Shown here in pieces: positions 25,760 to 36,362 of a DNA stretch of 56,424 nucleotides. The stretch spans positions 1 through 56,424 of the forward strand of contig NZ_LMHC01000008.1 in assembly GCF_001427665.1 (NCBI RefSeq), read 5' to 3'. The DNA is from Caulobacter sp. Root655. GTDB lineage: Bacteria > Pseudomonadota > Alphaproteobacteria > Caulobacterales > Caulobacteraceae. Each line of letters begins with the position of its first letter. Position 1 is the first letter of the stretch. The notes beneath the pieces are model-generated. The model did not search any database. It saw only the letters and a program-made list of their open reading frames with translations, and was not told where the DNA came from. The position numbers and the translations under genes were made by a program.

Positions 25760-26506
25760 ATGTCCTCAGCCATCTATCCCAGCCTCCAGGGCAAGCGCGT
25801 CGTCATCACCGGCGGCGGCTCCGGCATCGGGGCCGGCATCGTCGCGGGCTTCGCGCGCCAGGGCGCCGAGGTGATCTTCCTCGACGTGGTCGACGCGGAC
25901 TCCCAAGCGCTGGCCGCCAAGCTGTCGGATTCGCCCATCGCGCCGACCTACATGCGCTGCGACCTGACCGACCTGGACGCGGTGGCCAAGACCTTCGCCG
26001 AAATCGGTCCGATCGACGTGCTGGTCAACAACGCCGGCAACGACGACCGCCATGGCCTGGCCGAGATCACCCCGGCCTATTGGGACCAGCGCATGGCGGT
26101 GAACCTGCGCCACATGCTGTTCGCCACCCAGGCCGTGGCCCCGGGCATGAAGGCGCGCGGCGGCGGGGCGATCATCAATTTCGGCTCGATTTCCTGGCAT
26201 CTGGGCCTGCCCGACCTGGTGCTCTACGAGACCGCCAAGGCCGGCATCGAGGGCATGACCCGGGCCCTGGCCCGCGAGCTGGGCCCCGACGACATCCGCG
26301 TCACCTGCGTGGTGCCCGGCAACGTCAAGACCAAGCGCCAGGAGAAGTGGTACACGCCCGAGGGCGAGGCGGAGATCGTCAAGGCCCAGGCCCTGAAAGG
26401 CCGGCTGGTCCCCGACCACGTCGCCTCGCTGGTGATGTTCCTGGCCTCCGACGACGCGGCCCTGTGCACGGGGCACGAATACTGGATCGACGCCGGCTGG
26501 CGTTAG
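25760..26506 (+). CDS. xylB: NAD-dependent D-xylose 1-dehydrogenase XylB
   Basis: 248-aa short-chain dehydrogenase that oxidises D-xylose to xylonolactone. The NAD motif TGGGSGIGAG is at residues 17-26, NNAGNDD follows, and the catalytic Tyr156 and Lys160 are in LYETAKAG. Length, start (MSSAIYPSL) and end (TGHEYWIDAGWR) match C. crescentus XylB. It lies only 50 bases after xylX; in C. crescentus xylA lies between them, and here it is absent. A GTG overlapping the xylX stop (25706) is in frame and would add 18 residues, but the homologue starts at the ATG. Confidence 0.93.
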   Translation: MSSAIYPSLQGKRVVITGGGSGIGAGIVAGFARQGAEVIFLDVVDADSQALAAKLSDSPIAPTYMRCDLTDLDAVAKTFAEIGPIDVLVNNAGNDDRHGLAEITPAYWDQRMAVNLRHMLFATQAVAPGMKARGGGAIINFGSISWHLGLPDLVLYETAKAGIEGMTRALARELGPDDIRVTCVVPGNVKTKRQEKWYTPEGEAEIVKAQALKGRLVPDHVASLVMFLASDDAALCTGHEYWIDAGWR

Positions 26507-26524
26507 GGGTTGCTCCTTGAAGCT

Positions 26525-29342
<2,818 letters not shown>

Positions 29343-29360
29343 CGGCGGCCTGAAAGGTCG

Positions 29361-29394
29361 GGCGCGCACCTTCGTCACGACGACGGTGCGCGCC
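29361..29394. terminator. Long hairpin after xylD
   Basis: Perfect 10-bp arms GGCGCGCACC and GGTGCGCGCC around a 14-base loop that itself can pair (CGTC-AC-GACG). It lies between convergent xylD and the lipoprotein gene, so it may end both transcripts. No T-run follows. Confidence 0.5.
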
Positions 29395-29433
29395 TCCGGA
29401 AACCGACCCGCCGGGCGACGTCCCGCGCCGAGC

Positions 29434-30762
29434 TCATTGATCGAGCGTCCCCGTCGTCACGACGACCGGATCGGCGGGTTTGGCCCGTGCGGCGGCGAGC
29501 GCCACCTCCAACGCCTGTTTCAGCGCTTCCTTTTCCTTGTCCAGAGCCGCCTTTTCCTTGCCCAGGGCTTCGATCTTGCTCTGCGCGTCGTCCCGAGCGA
29601 CCTGGAACTGAAGCACATCGTCTTTGAGCTTCGCGACCTGAGCCTCCGCGCTGGTGGCCCTATCGGCGGCGCTGCCCGCCATGAACGTCGCCTTGGCGGC
29701 TCTCGTCAGCTCGTCATACCGCCCCTTGCTGTCGTCGATATTGCCGCGAATCTTGGCGAAACGGCCGGCGTCCTTTTCCAGCGTGTCGAGCAGGACGGTG
29801 AGATTCACATCAAGCCGCTGGTTGATGAACTTGCGCTCGTCGGGGTTGGGCGTCTCGCGCACCCGCCAGGCCAGCGCGCCTAGGGTCACGGGGTCGGACA
29901 ACACCGGCCACTCGGACGTGTCCACCTTCAATTCCGTGGCGAAGATCTTCAGCGTCGTGGTCATGCCCTGCCCGAGGGACGAGGCGGCGTCCGACACCGA
30001 CGAGGGCGAGATCGGCGCGGTCTGGCTGTCGATGGCGTCGTTGAGCAGGCCCCTGATCCCGCGGGGCGTGCAGAGCGCCGCGTATTCCTGCACCCAACGG
30101 GACGTCGCTCCCCAGTACTCGGAATCTTCGGTTTGCCGCAGGACCGGCTTGCGCTCGCGCATGGTGCTCTGGGCCGTATAGACCAGCCGCTGGATCTTGT
30201 CGGCCGAAGGGGCCAGCAGGAGGTAGTTTTCCAGGTTGTCGGTCGACTGGTTGTAGAGCGACTTGCCCGCCGACAGATAGGCCAGTTGCTGGGCCGGCGT
30301 CTCGGCCAGGCCGAGCACCATGCTGCCGACATCGGCTATGGCGTTGAACTGGCTGCGGGACCACCGGCTGGTGTCGCCCATCTGGGCCAGGGTGTTGAGA
30401 TAGGCGTCGCACAGCTTGTCGACCTGCTGGGTGCGGCCCTCGAGATAGTAGTTCGTGGCCTGACGATCGGTCAGGTTGGTGCCCGTCAGGTGTTTGATGA
30501 CCGTACAGCCGCCTGATCGGCCCGGCGGCTTCTTCGGATCAGGAAAGAGCGTCGAGCAATCGAGAAGATTGTTCGAGGCCAGCACGTATTCCTGTTGATC
30601 CAGCTGTTTGCCCAGTTCGACATAGTAGGCGTCATTCCAGATCTGCGGCGCATAGCGCGCGTCGCGGCTGAGCATGAACGACGCATCCTCCTGGGTGATG
30701 CATCCCCCCAGAGTCACGGCCGCCATGGCCAAGACGGCCCACCGCCTCGCAAAATATCGCAT
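29434..30762 (-). CDS. Predicted lipoprotein with C-terminal coiled coil
   Basis: 442-aa product. The signal MRYFARRWAVLAMAAVTLGGC ends in a lipobox with Cys21. The middle is mostly alpha-helical with no recognised domain. Residues from about 355 to 430 form a coiled coil rich in Ala, Lys, Glu and Gln (KIEALGKEKAALDKEKEAL). Start at 30762 is preferred because the open frame upstream has no signal and a GGGGGA site precedes it. It lies between the xylose operon and xylE. Base composition is slightly less GC-biased than its neighbours. Function unknown. Confidence 0.7.
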   Translation of the reverse strand: MRYFARRWAVLAMAAVTLGGCITQEDASFMLSRDARYAPQIWNDAYYVELGKQLDQQEYVLASNNLLDCSTLFPDPKKPPGRSGGCTVIKHLTGTNLTDRQATNYYLEGRTQQVDKLCDAYLNTLAQMGDTSRWSRSQFNAIADVGSMVLGLAETPAQQLAYLSAGKSLYNQSTDNLENYLLLAPSADKIQRLVYTAQSTMRERKPVLRQTEDSEYWGATSRWVQEYAALCTPRGIRGLLNDAIDSQTAPISPSSVSDAASSLGQGMTTTLKIFATELKVDTSEWPVLSDPVTLGALAWRVRETPNPDERKFINQRLDVNLTVLLDTLEKDAGRFAKIRGNIDDSKGRYDELTRAAKATFMAGSAADRATSAEAQVAKLKDDVLQFQVARDDAQSKIEALGKEKAALDKEKEALKQALEVALAAARAKPADPVVVTTGTLDQ

Positions 30763-30935
30763 GAGAATCCCCCGATTCACAGAACACCGTTCCCCGTATT
30801 TCGACGCAACCATAAAATGAGTGTGAAATCCATGCTCGCGTTGACCGGCAAGTCGATTCAAGGTTTTCGGCTTCGAAAACGTTGAGGAATGCGCGGTGGG
30901 TGGCCACAATGCTTCCCCACGCGGAGATCATTCCC

Positions 30936-31415
30936 ATGCCGGCGAGAGCGGCGGAGAAACAGGACATCGCCCCCCTCGCCCACCTCTGGTGGTCGGGCTG
31001 GCAGGACGCCCACGCCGCGATCCTGCCCGAGGAACTGAAGCGGCTGCGCACGCTGGACAGCTTCGCCGAACGCCTGCGCGCCGCCCTCCCCGACCTGCGG
31101 GTGATCGGCCCGCCCGGCGCGCCGCTGGCCTTCCACCTGATCAAGGACGACGAGCTCTACCAGTTCTACGTCTCGGGAGAGGCGCGCGGGACCGGCGTGG
31201 CGGCGGCGCTGATGGCCGACGCCGAGGCCGCCCTGGCGGCCAAGGGCGTCGAGACCGCCTGGCTGGCCTGCGCGATCGGCAACGCCCGGGCCGCGCGGTT
31301 CTACGAGAAGTCGGGCTGGCGGATGGCCCGGGTCGAGACCGTGCCGACGGAGACCTCGGCCGGGCTCTTCCCGCTGGAGGTGTGGCGGTACGAAAAGCGG
31401 GTGGCTCCCCTTTGA
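30936..31415 (+). CDS. GNAT-family N-acetyltransferase
   Basis: 159-aa acetyltransferase. The acetyl-CoA loop appears as YVSGEARGTGVAAALMADAEAAL, followed by WLACAIGNARAARFYEKSGWRMA, the usual motif A/B pair. The ATG at 30936 follows a GGAG site; an in-frame ATG at 30882 would add 18 residues. It is divergent from the lipoprotein gene and upstream of xylE. Substrate unknown. Confidence 0.8.
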   Translation: MPARAAEKQDIAPLAHLWWSGWQDAHAAILPEELKRLRTLDSFAERLRAALPDLRVIGPPGAPLAFHLIKDDELYQFYVSGEARGTGVAAALMADAEAALAAKGVETAWLACAIGNARAARFYEKSGWRMARVETVPTETSAGLFPLEVWRYEKRVAPL

Positions 31416-31528
31416 ACCGCCCCACCCGGCGAATGTTTGTCGCCGACGCCGGTTGCGGGCGCGGCGCGACATGACACTATCGCCCCGCGCCGGCCGGTCG
31501 GCGGTGCGCCAAGCCACCGCTTGCGTGC

Positions 31529-31542
31529 TGATACCGGTAACA
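31529..31542. promoter_or_regulatory. Candidate LacI-family operator upstream of xylE
   Basis: TGATACCGGTAACA is palindromic except for one pair. It fits the general form TGNTANCGNTAACA shared with the xylX operator (TGTTAGCGCTAACA) and lies 82 bases before the xylE start. Confidence 0.5.
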
Positions 31543-31623
31543 CTAAGGTCGCCGCCAACCAGAGGTCCGACAAGGACCGCCTAGGGATGAAACCGGCCTT
31601 CGGGCCCATCGGGGAAAACACCA

Positions 31624-33066
31624 GTGGCATCAGTCTCCAGCGCCGGCCCGAGCCCCGGCATGAGCGCCGACGGGGCGAAGGTCAACATGGCCTTCATCGC
31701 GGGCATCGTCGCCGTCGCCACCATCGGCGGCTTCATGTTCGGCTACGACAGCGGCGTCATCAACGGCACGCAGGAAGGCCTGGAAAGCGCCTTCAACCTC
31801 AGCAAGCTCGGCACCGGCCTCAGCGTCGGCGCCATCCTGGTCGGCTGCGCGTTCGGCGCCTTCGGCGCGGCGCGCCTGGCCGACAACATCGGCCGCCGCA
31901 CGGTCATGATGATCGCCGCCGTGCTGTTCATCATCAGCGCCCTGGGCAGCGGCGCGTCGGACTCCGCGGTCGTCTTCATCGTCTTCCGCCTGATCGGCGG
32001 CCTGGGCGTCGGCGCGGCCAGCGTGCTGTGCCCGGTCTATATCTCCGAGGTCACGCCGGCCAACATCCGCGGCCGGCTGTCGTCGGTGCAGCAAATCATG
32101 ATCATCACCGGCCTGACCGGGGCGTTCGTGGCCAACTACGTCCTGGCCCACACGGCCGGCAGCTCGACCGCCGAGTTCTGGCTGGGCTACCCCGCCTGGC
32201 GCTGGATGTTCTGGATGCAGGTCATCCCGGCAGGCGTCTTCCTGCTGGCCCTGATCGCCATCCCGGAAAGCCCGCGCTACCTGGTGGCCAAGGGCAAGGA
32301 AGCCCAGGCCGAAGTGGTGCTGGCGCGCCTGTTCGGGGCCGGCGTCGCCCCCCGCAAGGTCGAGGAAATCCGCGACTCGCTGGCCGCCGACCATCACAAG
32401 CCGAAGATGAGCGACCTGATCGACAAGACCACCAAGAAGATCCGTCCGATCGTCTGGACCGGCATCGGCCTGGCGGTGTTCCAGCAACTGGTCGGCATCA
32501 ACATCGTCTTCTACTACGGCGCGGTGCTTTGGCAGTCGGTCGGCTTCTCGGAAGACGACTCGCTGAAGATCAACATCCTGGGCGGGTCGCTGTCGATCCT
32601 GGCCTGCCTGGCCACCATCGCCCTGATCGACCGCATCGGCCGCAAGCCGCTGCTGCTGATCGGCTCGGCCGGCATGGCCGTGACCCTGGGTGTCGTGGCC
32701 GCCTGCTTCGCGACCGGCAGCATGCAGAACGGCTCGCTGCACCTGTCCGACCAGGCCGGGCTGATCGCCCTGATCTCGGCCAACCTCTATGTGATCTTCT
32801 TCAACCTCAGCTGGGGTCCGGTGATGTGGGTCATGCTGGGCGAGATGTTCCCCAACCAGATCCGCGGCTCGGGCCTGGCCGTCGCCGGCTTCGCCCAGTG
32901 GGCCGCCAATTTCGGCATCTCGGTCAGCTTCCCGGCCATGGCCGCCGGCCTGGGCCTGCCGATCACCTACGGCTGCTACGGGGCCGCCGCCCTGATCTCG
33001 TTCTTCTTCGTCCAGAAGATGGTTCGCGAGACCCGTGGGCAGGAACTGGAAGACATGGTGGGGTAG
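31624..33066 (+). CDS. xylE: D-xylose:proton symporter XylE-like (MFS sugar porter)
   Basis: 480-aa transporter with twelve predicted helices. Sugar-porter signatures are GYDSGVINGTQEG in helix 1, LADNIGRRTVMM, the R-X-G-R-R-like and PESPRYLVAKGKEAQA segment after helix 6, FQQLVGINIVFYYG in helix 7, IDRIGRKPLLLIGS and the final motif near PNQIRGSGLAV. A GTG at 31624 follows GGGGA. It probably imports xylose for the operon upstream and carries a candidate operator of its own. Confidence 0.85.
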   Translation: MASVSSAGPSPGMSADGAKVNMAFIAGIVAVATIGGFMFGYDSGVINGTQEGLESAFNLSKLGTGLSVGAILVGCAFGAFGAARLADNIGRRTVMMIAAVLFIISALGSGASDSAVVFIVFRLIGGLGVGAASVLCPVYISEVTPANIRGRLSSVQQIMIITGLTGAFVANYVLAHTAGSSTAEFWLGYPAWRWMFWMQVIPAGVFLLALIAIPESPRYLVAKGKEAQAEVVLARLFGAGVAPRKVEEIRDSLAADHHKPKMSDLIDKTTKKIRPIVWTGIGLAVFQQLVGINIVFYYGAVLWQSVGFSEDDSLKINILGGSLSILACLATIALIDRIGRKPLLLIGSAGMAVTLGVVAACFATGSMQNGSLHLSDQAGLIALISANLYVIFFNLSWGPVMWVMLGEMFPNQIRGSGLAVAGFAQWAANFGISVSFPAMAAGLGLPITYGCYGAAALISFFFVQKMVRETRGQELEDMVG

Positions 33067-33087
33067 CAGGAAGCCCCAGAGCGACTT

Positions 33088-33185
33088 CCCTCCCCCTTGT
33101 GGGGAGGGTGGCCCCGAAGGGGTCGGGTGGGGTTTGATGAGTCAGAAGCGGCGGTGAAGCCCCACCCACCAGCTTCGCTGGTCAG
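33088..33185. repeat. Paired palindromic repeat, CCCTCCCCCTTGTGGGGAGGG family
   Basis: Starts with the hairpin CCCTCCCCCTTGTGGGGAGG and a second arm pair GGGTGGGGTTT/AAGCCCCACCC. It lies between the convergent xylE and YceI genes. The right part stops without a closing copy of the first hairpin. Confidence 0.7.
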
Positions 33186-33195
33186 GTAAAACGTC

Positions 33196-33951
33196 CTATT
33201 CCGGCTTCGCCGCCGCCTCCGCCGCCGCAGGGGCCGTCGCCAGCGGCGGGCCGCTGAACTCGGCCTCGATCGCCACGTCGACCTCGTCGCTGACGCCCAT
33301 GGTGGTGCCTGGGGCCGGCACGCCGAAGCCCATGCCGAACTCCGAGCGCTTGAACATCCCGTGGGCCGAGAAGCCGATGCGGGCGTGCGGGTCCATCGGA
33401 TGGCCGGCATAGCCGCCGTTGAAGGCAGCCTCCAGCGTCACCGGCTTGGTCACCCCGTGCAGGGTGAAGTCGCCGGTGATCTTGGCGGTGTTGGCGCCGG
33501 TGACCTCGACCTTGGTCGAGCGGAAGGTGATGGCCGGATACTTGGCGGCGTCCAGCCACTGCGGCCCGGTCAGATCGGTCTTGAAGCCGGCCGGCGGAGC
33601 GGGCAGGTCCAGCGAGCGCGGGTCGATGGTGGCCTCGATCGACGAGGCGGCGGGGTTGGCCGGGTCGAACTTCAAGCTGGCGTCGAAGTCGGCGAACCGG
33701 GCGGTGTAGTGCGAGAAGCCCAGGTGGTTGACCTTGAACACCAGGCTGGCGTGGGCCTTGTCGAGCTTGTAGTCGCCGGCCGGAACCTGCGGCGTCGCGG
33801 GCGCGGCGGGCGCGGCGGCGGGAGCAGGGGCGGCCGGAGCCTCGGCCTTCTTGGCGGCCGGCGGCGAGCAGGCGGCCAGCGCCGACAGGGCCCCGGCCAG
33901 CATCAGCGTGGCGGCGTAGGCGGAACGCGGGCGAGAATTCGAACGGGTCAT
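33196..33951 (-). CDS. YceI-family lipoprotein
   Basis: 251-aa predicted lipoprotein. The lipobox SALAAC gives Cys28, followed by an Ala/Pro-rich linker (about residues 35-57) and a YceI lipocalin-like beta barrel (YKLDKAHASLVFKVNHLGFSHYTARF, then ITGDFTLHGVTKPVTLEA and FSAHGMFKRSEFGMGFGVP). YceI proteins bind isoprenoid-type lipids in the periplasm. The residual C-terminal tail is Ala/Glu-rich. Confidence 0.88.
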   Translation of the reverse strand: MTRSNSRPRSAYAATLMLAGALSALAACSPPAAKKAEAPAAPAPAAAPAAPATPQVPAGDYKLDKAHASLVFKVNHLGFSHYTARFADFDASLKFDPANPAASSIEATIDPRSLDLPAPPAGFKTDLTGPQWLDAAKYPAITFRSTKVEVTGANTAKITGDFTLHGVTKPVTLEAAFNGGYAGHPMDPHARIGFSAHGMFKRSEFGMGFGVPAPGTTMGVSDEVDVAIEAEFSGPPLATAPAAAEAAAKPE

Positions 33952-34121
33952 GGCTTCATCCCTGCATCATTGTTGGGCCGATATTGACCAACCGCGCGCC
34001 TGAGGTCGAGCCGCGGCCTGGTATCGATGCAGAGGACGTGGGAGCGCGGCGGGTTCCGACACCGACGGGCGATTTTTCTTGAAGGTGGTGCGTGATGATC
34101 TTGGACCTAACCGCCCCTATT

Positions 34122-34227
34122 CCGTTTCCCCGACGAAGGTCGGGGCCCAGGTTCAACCGTCGTATTGGACGATGACCCGAAACACTCCGCTCTACGATCT
34201 GGGCCCCGACCTTCGTCGGGGAGACGG
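34122..34227. repeat. Paired palindromic repeat, CCGTTTCCCCGACGAAGG family
   Basis: Ends CCGTTTCCCCGACGAAGGTC and CCTTCGTCGGGGAGACGG with inner GGGGCCCAGG and CTGGGCCCC. It lies in the 450-base gap 33952-34402, which otherwise shows no gene. Confidence 0.75.
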
Positions 34228-34402
34228 ACAAGAACGGCGCTTCAACAATGAATCGTCATGGCTCTAGGCCCGGGCATAATTCGAGCAAGACCAATCGCGC
34301 AGCGCGAGTTACCCTAGGGGAACGATCCACCCCTTCGGCGGTTTACGAGTCGGCTCCGCCCCCGGGCTTGCGTCTTGGAAACAGCGATTGCGCGAAACGG
34401 CC

Positions 34403-35002
34403 CTAGCCCAGCAATTGCCGGATCGCGCCGTCCAGGACGCGCGCCAGCGCCTCGCGGTCCGTGTCGGGGTGGTTGACCGCCCGCATCACCATGCCGTCGA
34501 ACAGCATCCCCACCACTTCGCAGCGGGCCTGGAACTCGGCGTCGCTCCATTCGGGCTTGCGGCTGCGGGCCATCATGGTCGCGGCGAAGGTCCGCTCCTG
34601 CTCGTCGGCGGCGCGGACGATGGCGGCGACCTTGGGATTGCGGGCGGCCTCGGCCAGCACCTCCAGGACCAGGGCCGCGCGGCCGGGATCGAAGCACTTG
34701 TCGACGGCCTCGGGCATCTGCTCGGTGATCGCGTCGAGCAGGGTGCCGGGCCGGCTCTCCATCTCGGCGAACTTCTCGCGCATCTCGGCCAGGTCCTGGG
34801 CGACGATGGCGGCGATGATCGCCTCCTTGTTCTCGAAATAGCGGTAGATCTGGCCGACGCTCAGGCCGGCGGCCTTGGCGATGTCGGCCATGCTGGCCCC
34901 GTGGAACCCCGCCTGGCGCACGCAGTCGCACGCCGCGTCCAGAATCTGCTGTCGCCGCGATTCCGGCGTCGGCCGGTTCGCCGTGTGAGCCTCATCCACC
35001 AT
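34403..35002 (-). CDS. tipR: TetR-family repressor, TipR-like
   Basis: 199-aa TetR repressor. The HTH is ILDAACDCVRQAGFHGASMADIAKAAGLSVGQIYRYFENKEAI in shorthand (residues about 20-62), and the C-terminal helices form the ligand pocket. It is divergent from acrA-acrB-nodT, with a 22-bp palindrome between. In C. crescentus the TetR repressor of this pump is TipR. By position and target it is assigned as that orthologue; drug or flavonoid ligands are known for such systems. Confidence 0.8.
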   Translation of the reverse strand: MVDEAHTANRPTPESRRQQILDAACDCVRQAGFHGASMADIAKAAGLSVGQIYRYFENKEAIIAAIVAQDLAEMREKFAEMESRPGTLLDAITEQMPEAVDKCFDPGRAALVLEVLAEAARNPKVAAIVRAADEQERTFAATMMARSRKPEWSDAEFQARCEVVGMLFDGMVMRAVNHPDTDREALARVLDGAIRQLLG

Positions 35003-35061
35003 CTAAAGCCACGCGTCCCAATTAAATTTCCGTCACGTCAAGCTGGACGGAACCCCCGAGG

Positions 35062-35090
35062 TTGACTTGCGACACCTCGGCGCCTATGTC
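35062..35090 (+). promoter_or_regulatory. Predicted promoter of acrA-acrB-nodT
   Basis: TTGACT at 35062-35067 and TATGTC at 35085-35090 with a 17-base spacer. The 22-bp operator starts ten bases after the -10 box, so a bound repressor would cover the transcription start. Confidence 0.6.
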
Positions 35091-35099
35091 CAGCCCGAT

Positions 35100-35121
35100 T
35101 GAGAATGAACGTTCATTCTCA
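35100..35121. promoter_or_regulatory. TipR-type operator, 22-bp perfect palindrome
   Basis: Perfect dyad centred between 35110 and 35111; core GAATGAACGTTCATTC. It lies in the tipR-acrA divergent region and is the obvious repressor site. Confidence 0.8.
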
Positions 35122-35189
35122 TGTTGGTTACCACCAGGGCGTCGTCAAGGTTCAAGGCCTGCGACGCCCTGTCGCTCCTGGGGTTATGC

Positions 35190-36350
35190 ATGTCCTTCGA
35201 CCGTTCTCGCGCCGTCCTCTCGGCAACCGCCCTGGCGGCCATCGCGCTTACCCTGGCGGCCTGCGGCCAAGGCAAGGGCGGCGCCGGCGGCATGGGCCCA
35301 GGCGGCCCCACCCCGGTCGGGGTGATCGTCGCCAAGACCGAGTCGGTCACCCTGACCTCGGAACTGAACGGCCGCACCTCGGCCCACCTGGTTTCCGAGG
35401 TGCGCCCGCAGGTCAACGGCATCGTCAAGGCCCGCCTGTTCCAGGAAGGCGGCTATGTGCGCGCCGGCCAGGCGCTGTACCAGATCGACCCGGCCACCTA
35501 TCAGGCCGCCTATAACAGCGCCGCCGCCGGCCTCGCCCAGGCCCAGGCCACCGCGACGGCCGCCCGGCTGAAGGCCGAGCGCTACAAGGGCCTGGTCGAG
35601 ATCAACGCCGTCAGCAAGCAGGACAACGACGACGCCCAGGCCGCCGCCCTGACCGCCAACGCCAACATCGCCGCCCAGAAGGCCGCCGTCGACAGCGCCC
35701 GCATCAACCTGGGCTACACCCGCGTGCTGGCCCCGATCTCGGGCCGGGTCGGCAAGAGCTCGGTGACGCCCGGCGCCCTGGTCACCGCCAGCCAGGCCAC
35801 CGCCCTGGCCACGGTGCAGGACCTGTCGAAGATCTATGTCGACCTGACCCAGTCCTCGACCGAGATGCTGAAGCTGCAGCGCGACCTGGCCACCGGCCAG
35901 CTGGGCCGTTCGGGCTCGGCCCTGGTGACCCTGAAACTGGAAGACGGCTCGACCTACCCCATCCCTGGCCGCCTGGAGTTCTCGGACGTCACGGTCGACC
36001 CGACCACTGGCTCGGTCGGCCTGCGCGCCACTTTCGACAACCCGAACGGCGTGCTGCTGCCGGGCATGTACGTCCGCGCCGTGCTCGGCAAGGGCGTCGC
36101 CAACAGCGGCATGCTGATCCCGCAAGCGGCCGTCAGCCGCGACCCCAAGGGTAACGCCACCGTCATGGTGGTCGGCGCCAAGGGGGCCGCGGAACCGCGG
36201 GTCATCGCCACCAGCCAGACGATCGGCGACAAGTGGCTGGTGACCTCGGGCCTGAAGCCTGGCGACCAGGTCATCGTCGAGGGCCTGCAGAAGGTCCGTC
36301 CCGGCGCGCCCGTCAAGGCCGCCGTCATCACCGCTACTGCTCAACGCTAA
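35190..36350 (+). CDS. acrA: RND efflux periplasmic adaptor AcrA
   Basis: 386-aa membrane-fusion lipoprotein. The signal MSFDRSRAVLSATALAAIAL ends in a lipobox with Cys25 (TLAAC). The order is barrel-sandwich strand set (ELNGRTSAHLVSEVRPQVNGIV), coiled-coil hairpin (about 100-170), lipoyl half (TRVLAPISGRVGKSSVTPGALV), beta-barrel (DVTVDPTTGSVGLRATFDNP, GMYVRAVLG) and membrane-proximal domain (KWLVTSGLKPGDQVIVEGLQ). The frame is open to 35121, but the ATG at 35190 gives the lipoprotein signal and follows GGGG. Confidence 0.92.
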   Translation: MSFDRSRAVLSATALAAIALTLAACGQGKGGAGGMGPGGPTPVGVIVAKTESVTLTSELNGRTSAHLVSEVRPQVNGIVKARLFQEGGYVRAGQALYQIDPATYQAAYNSAAAGLAQAQATATAARLKAERYKGLVEINAVSKQDNDDAQAAALTANANIAAQKAAVDSARINLGYTRVLAPISGRVGKSSVTPGALVTASQATALATVQDLSKIYVDLTQSSTEMLKLQRDLATGQLGRSGSALVTLKLEDGSTYPIPGRLEFSDVTVDPTTGSVGLRATFDNPNGVLLPGMYVRAVLGKGVANSGMLIPQAAVSRDPKGNATVMVVGAKGAAEPRVIATSQTIGDKWLVTSGLKPGDQVIVEGLQKVRPGAPVKAAVITATAQR

Positions 36351-36362
36351 GGCCGGTCCGCC

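Noticed and set aside
29361..29394. Firm call of a Rho-independent terminator after xylD
   Set aside because: The stem is strong but there is no T-run on either side, so it is listed as a candidate only.
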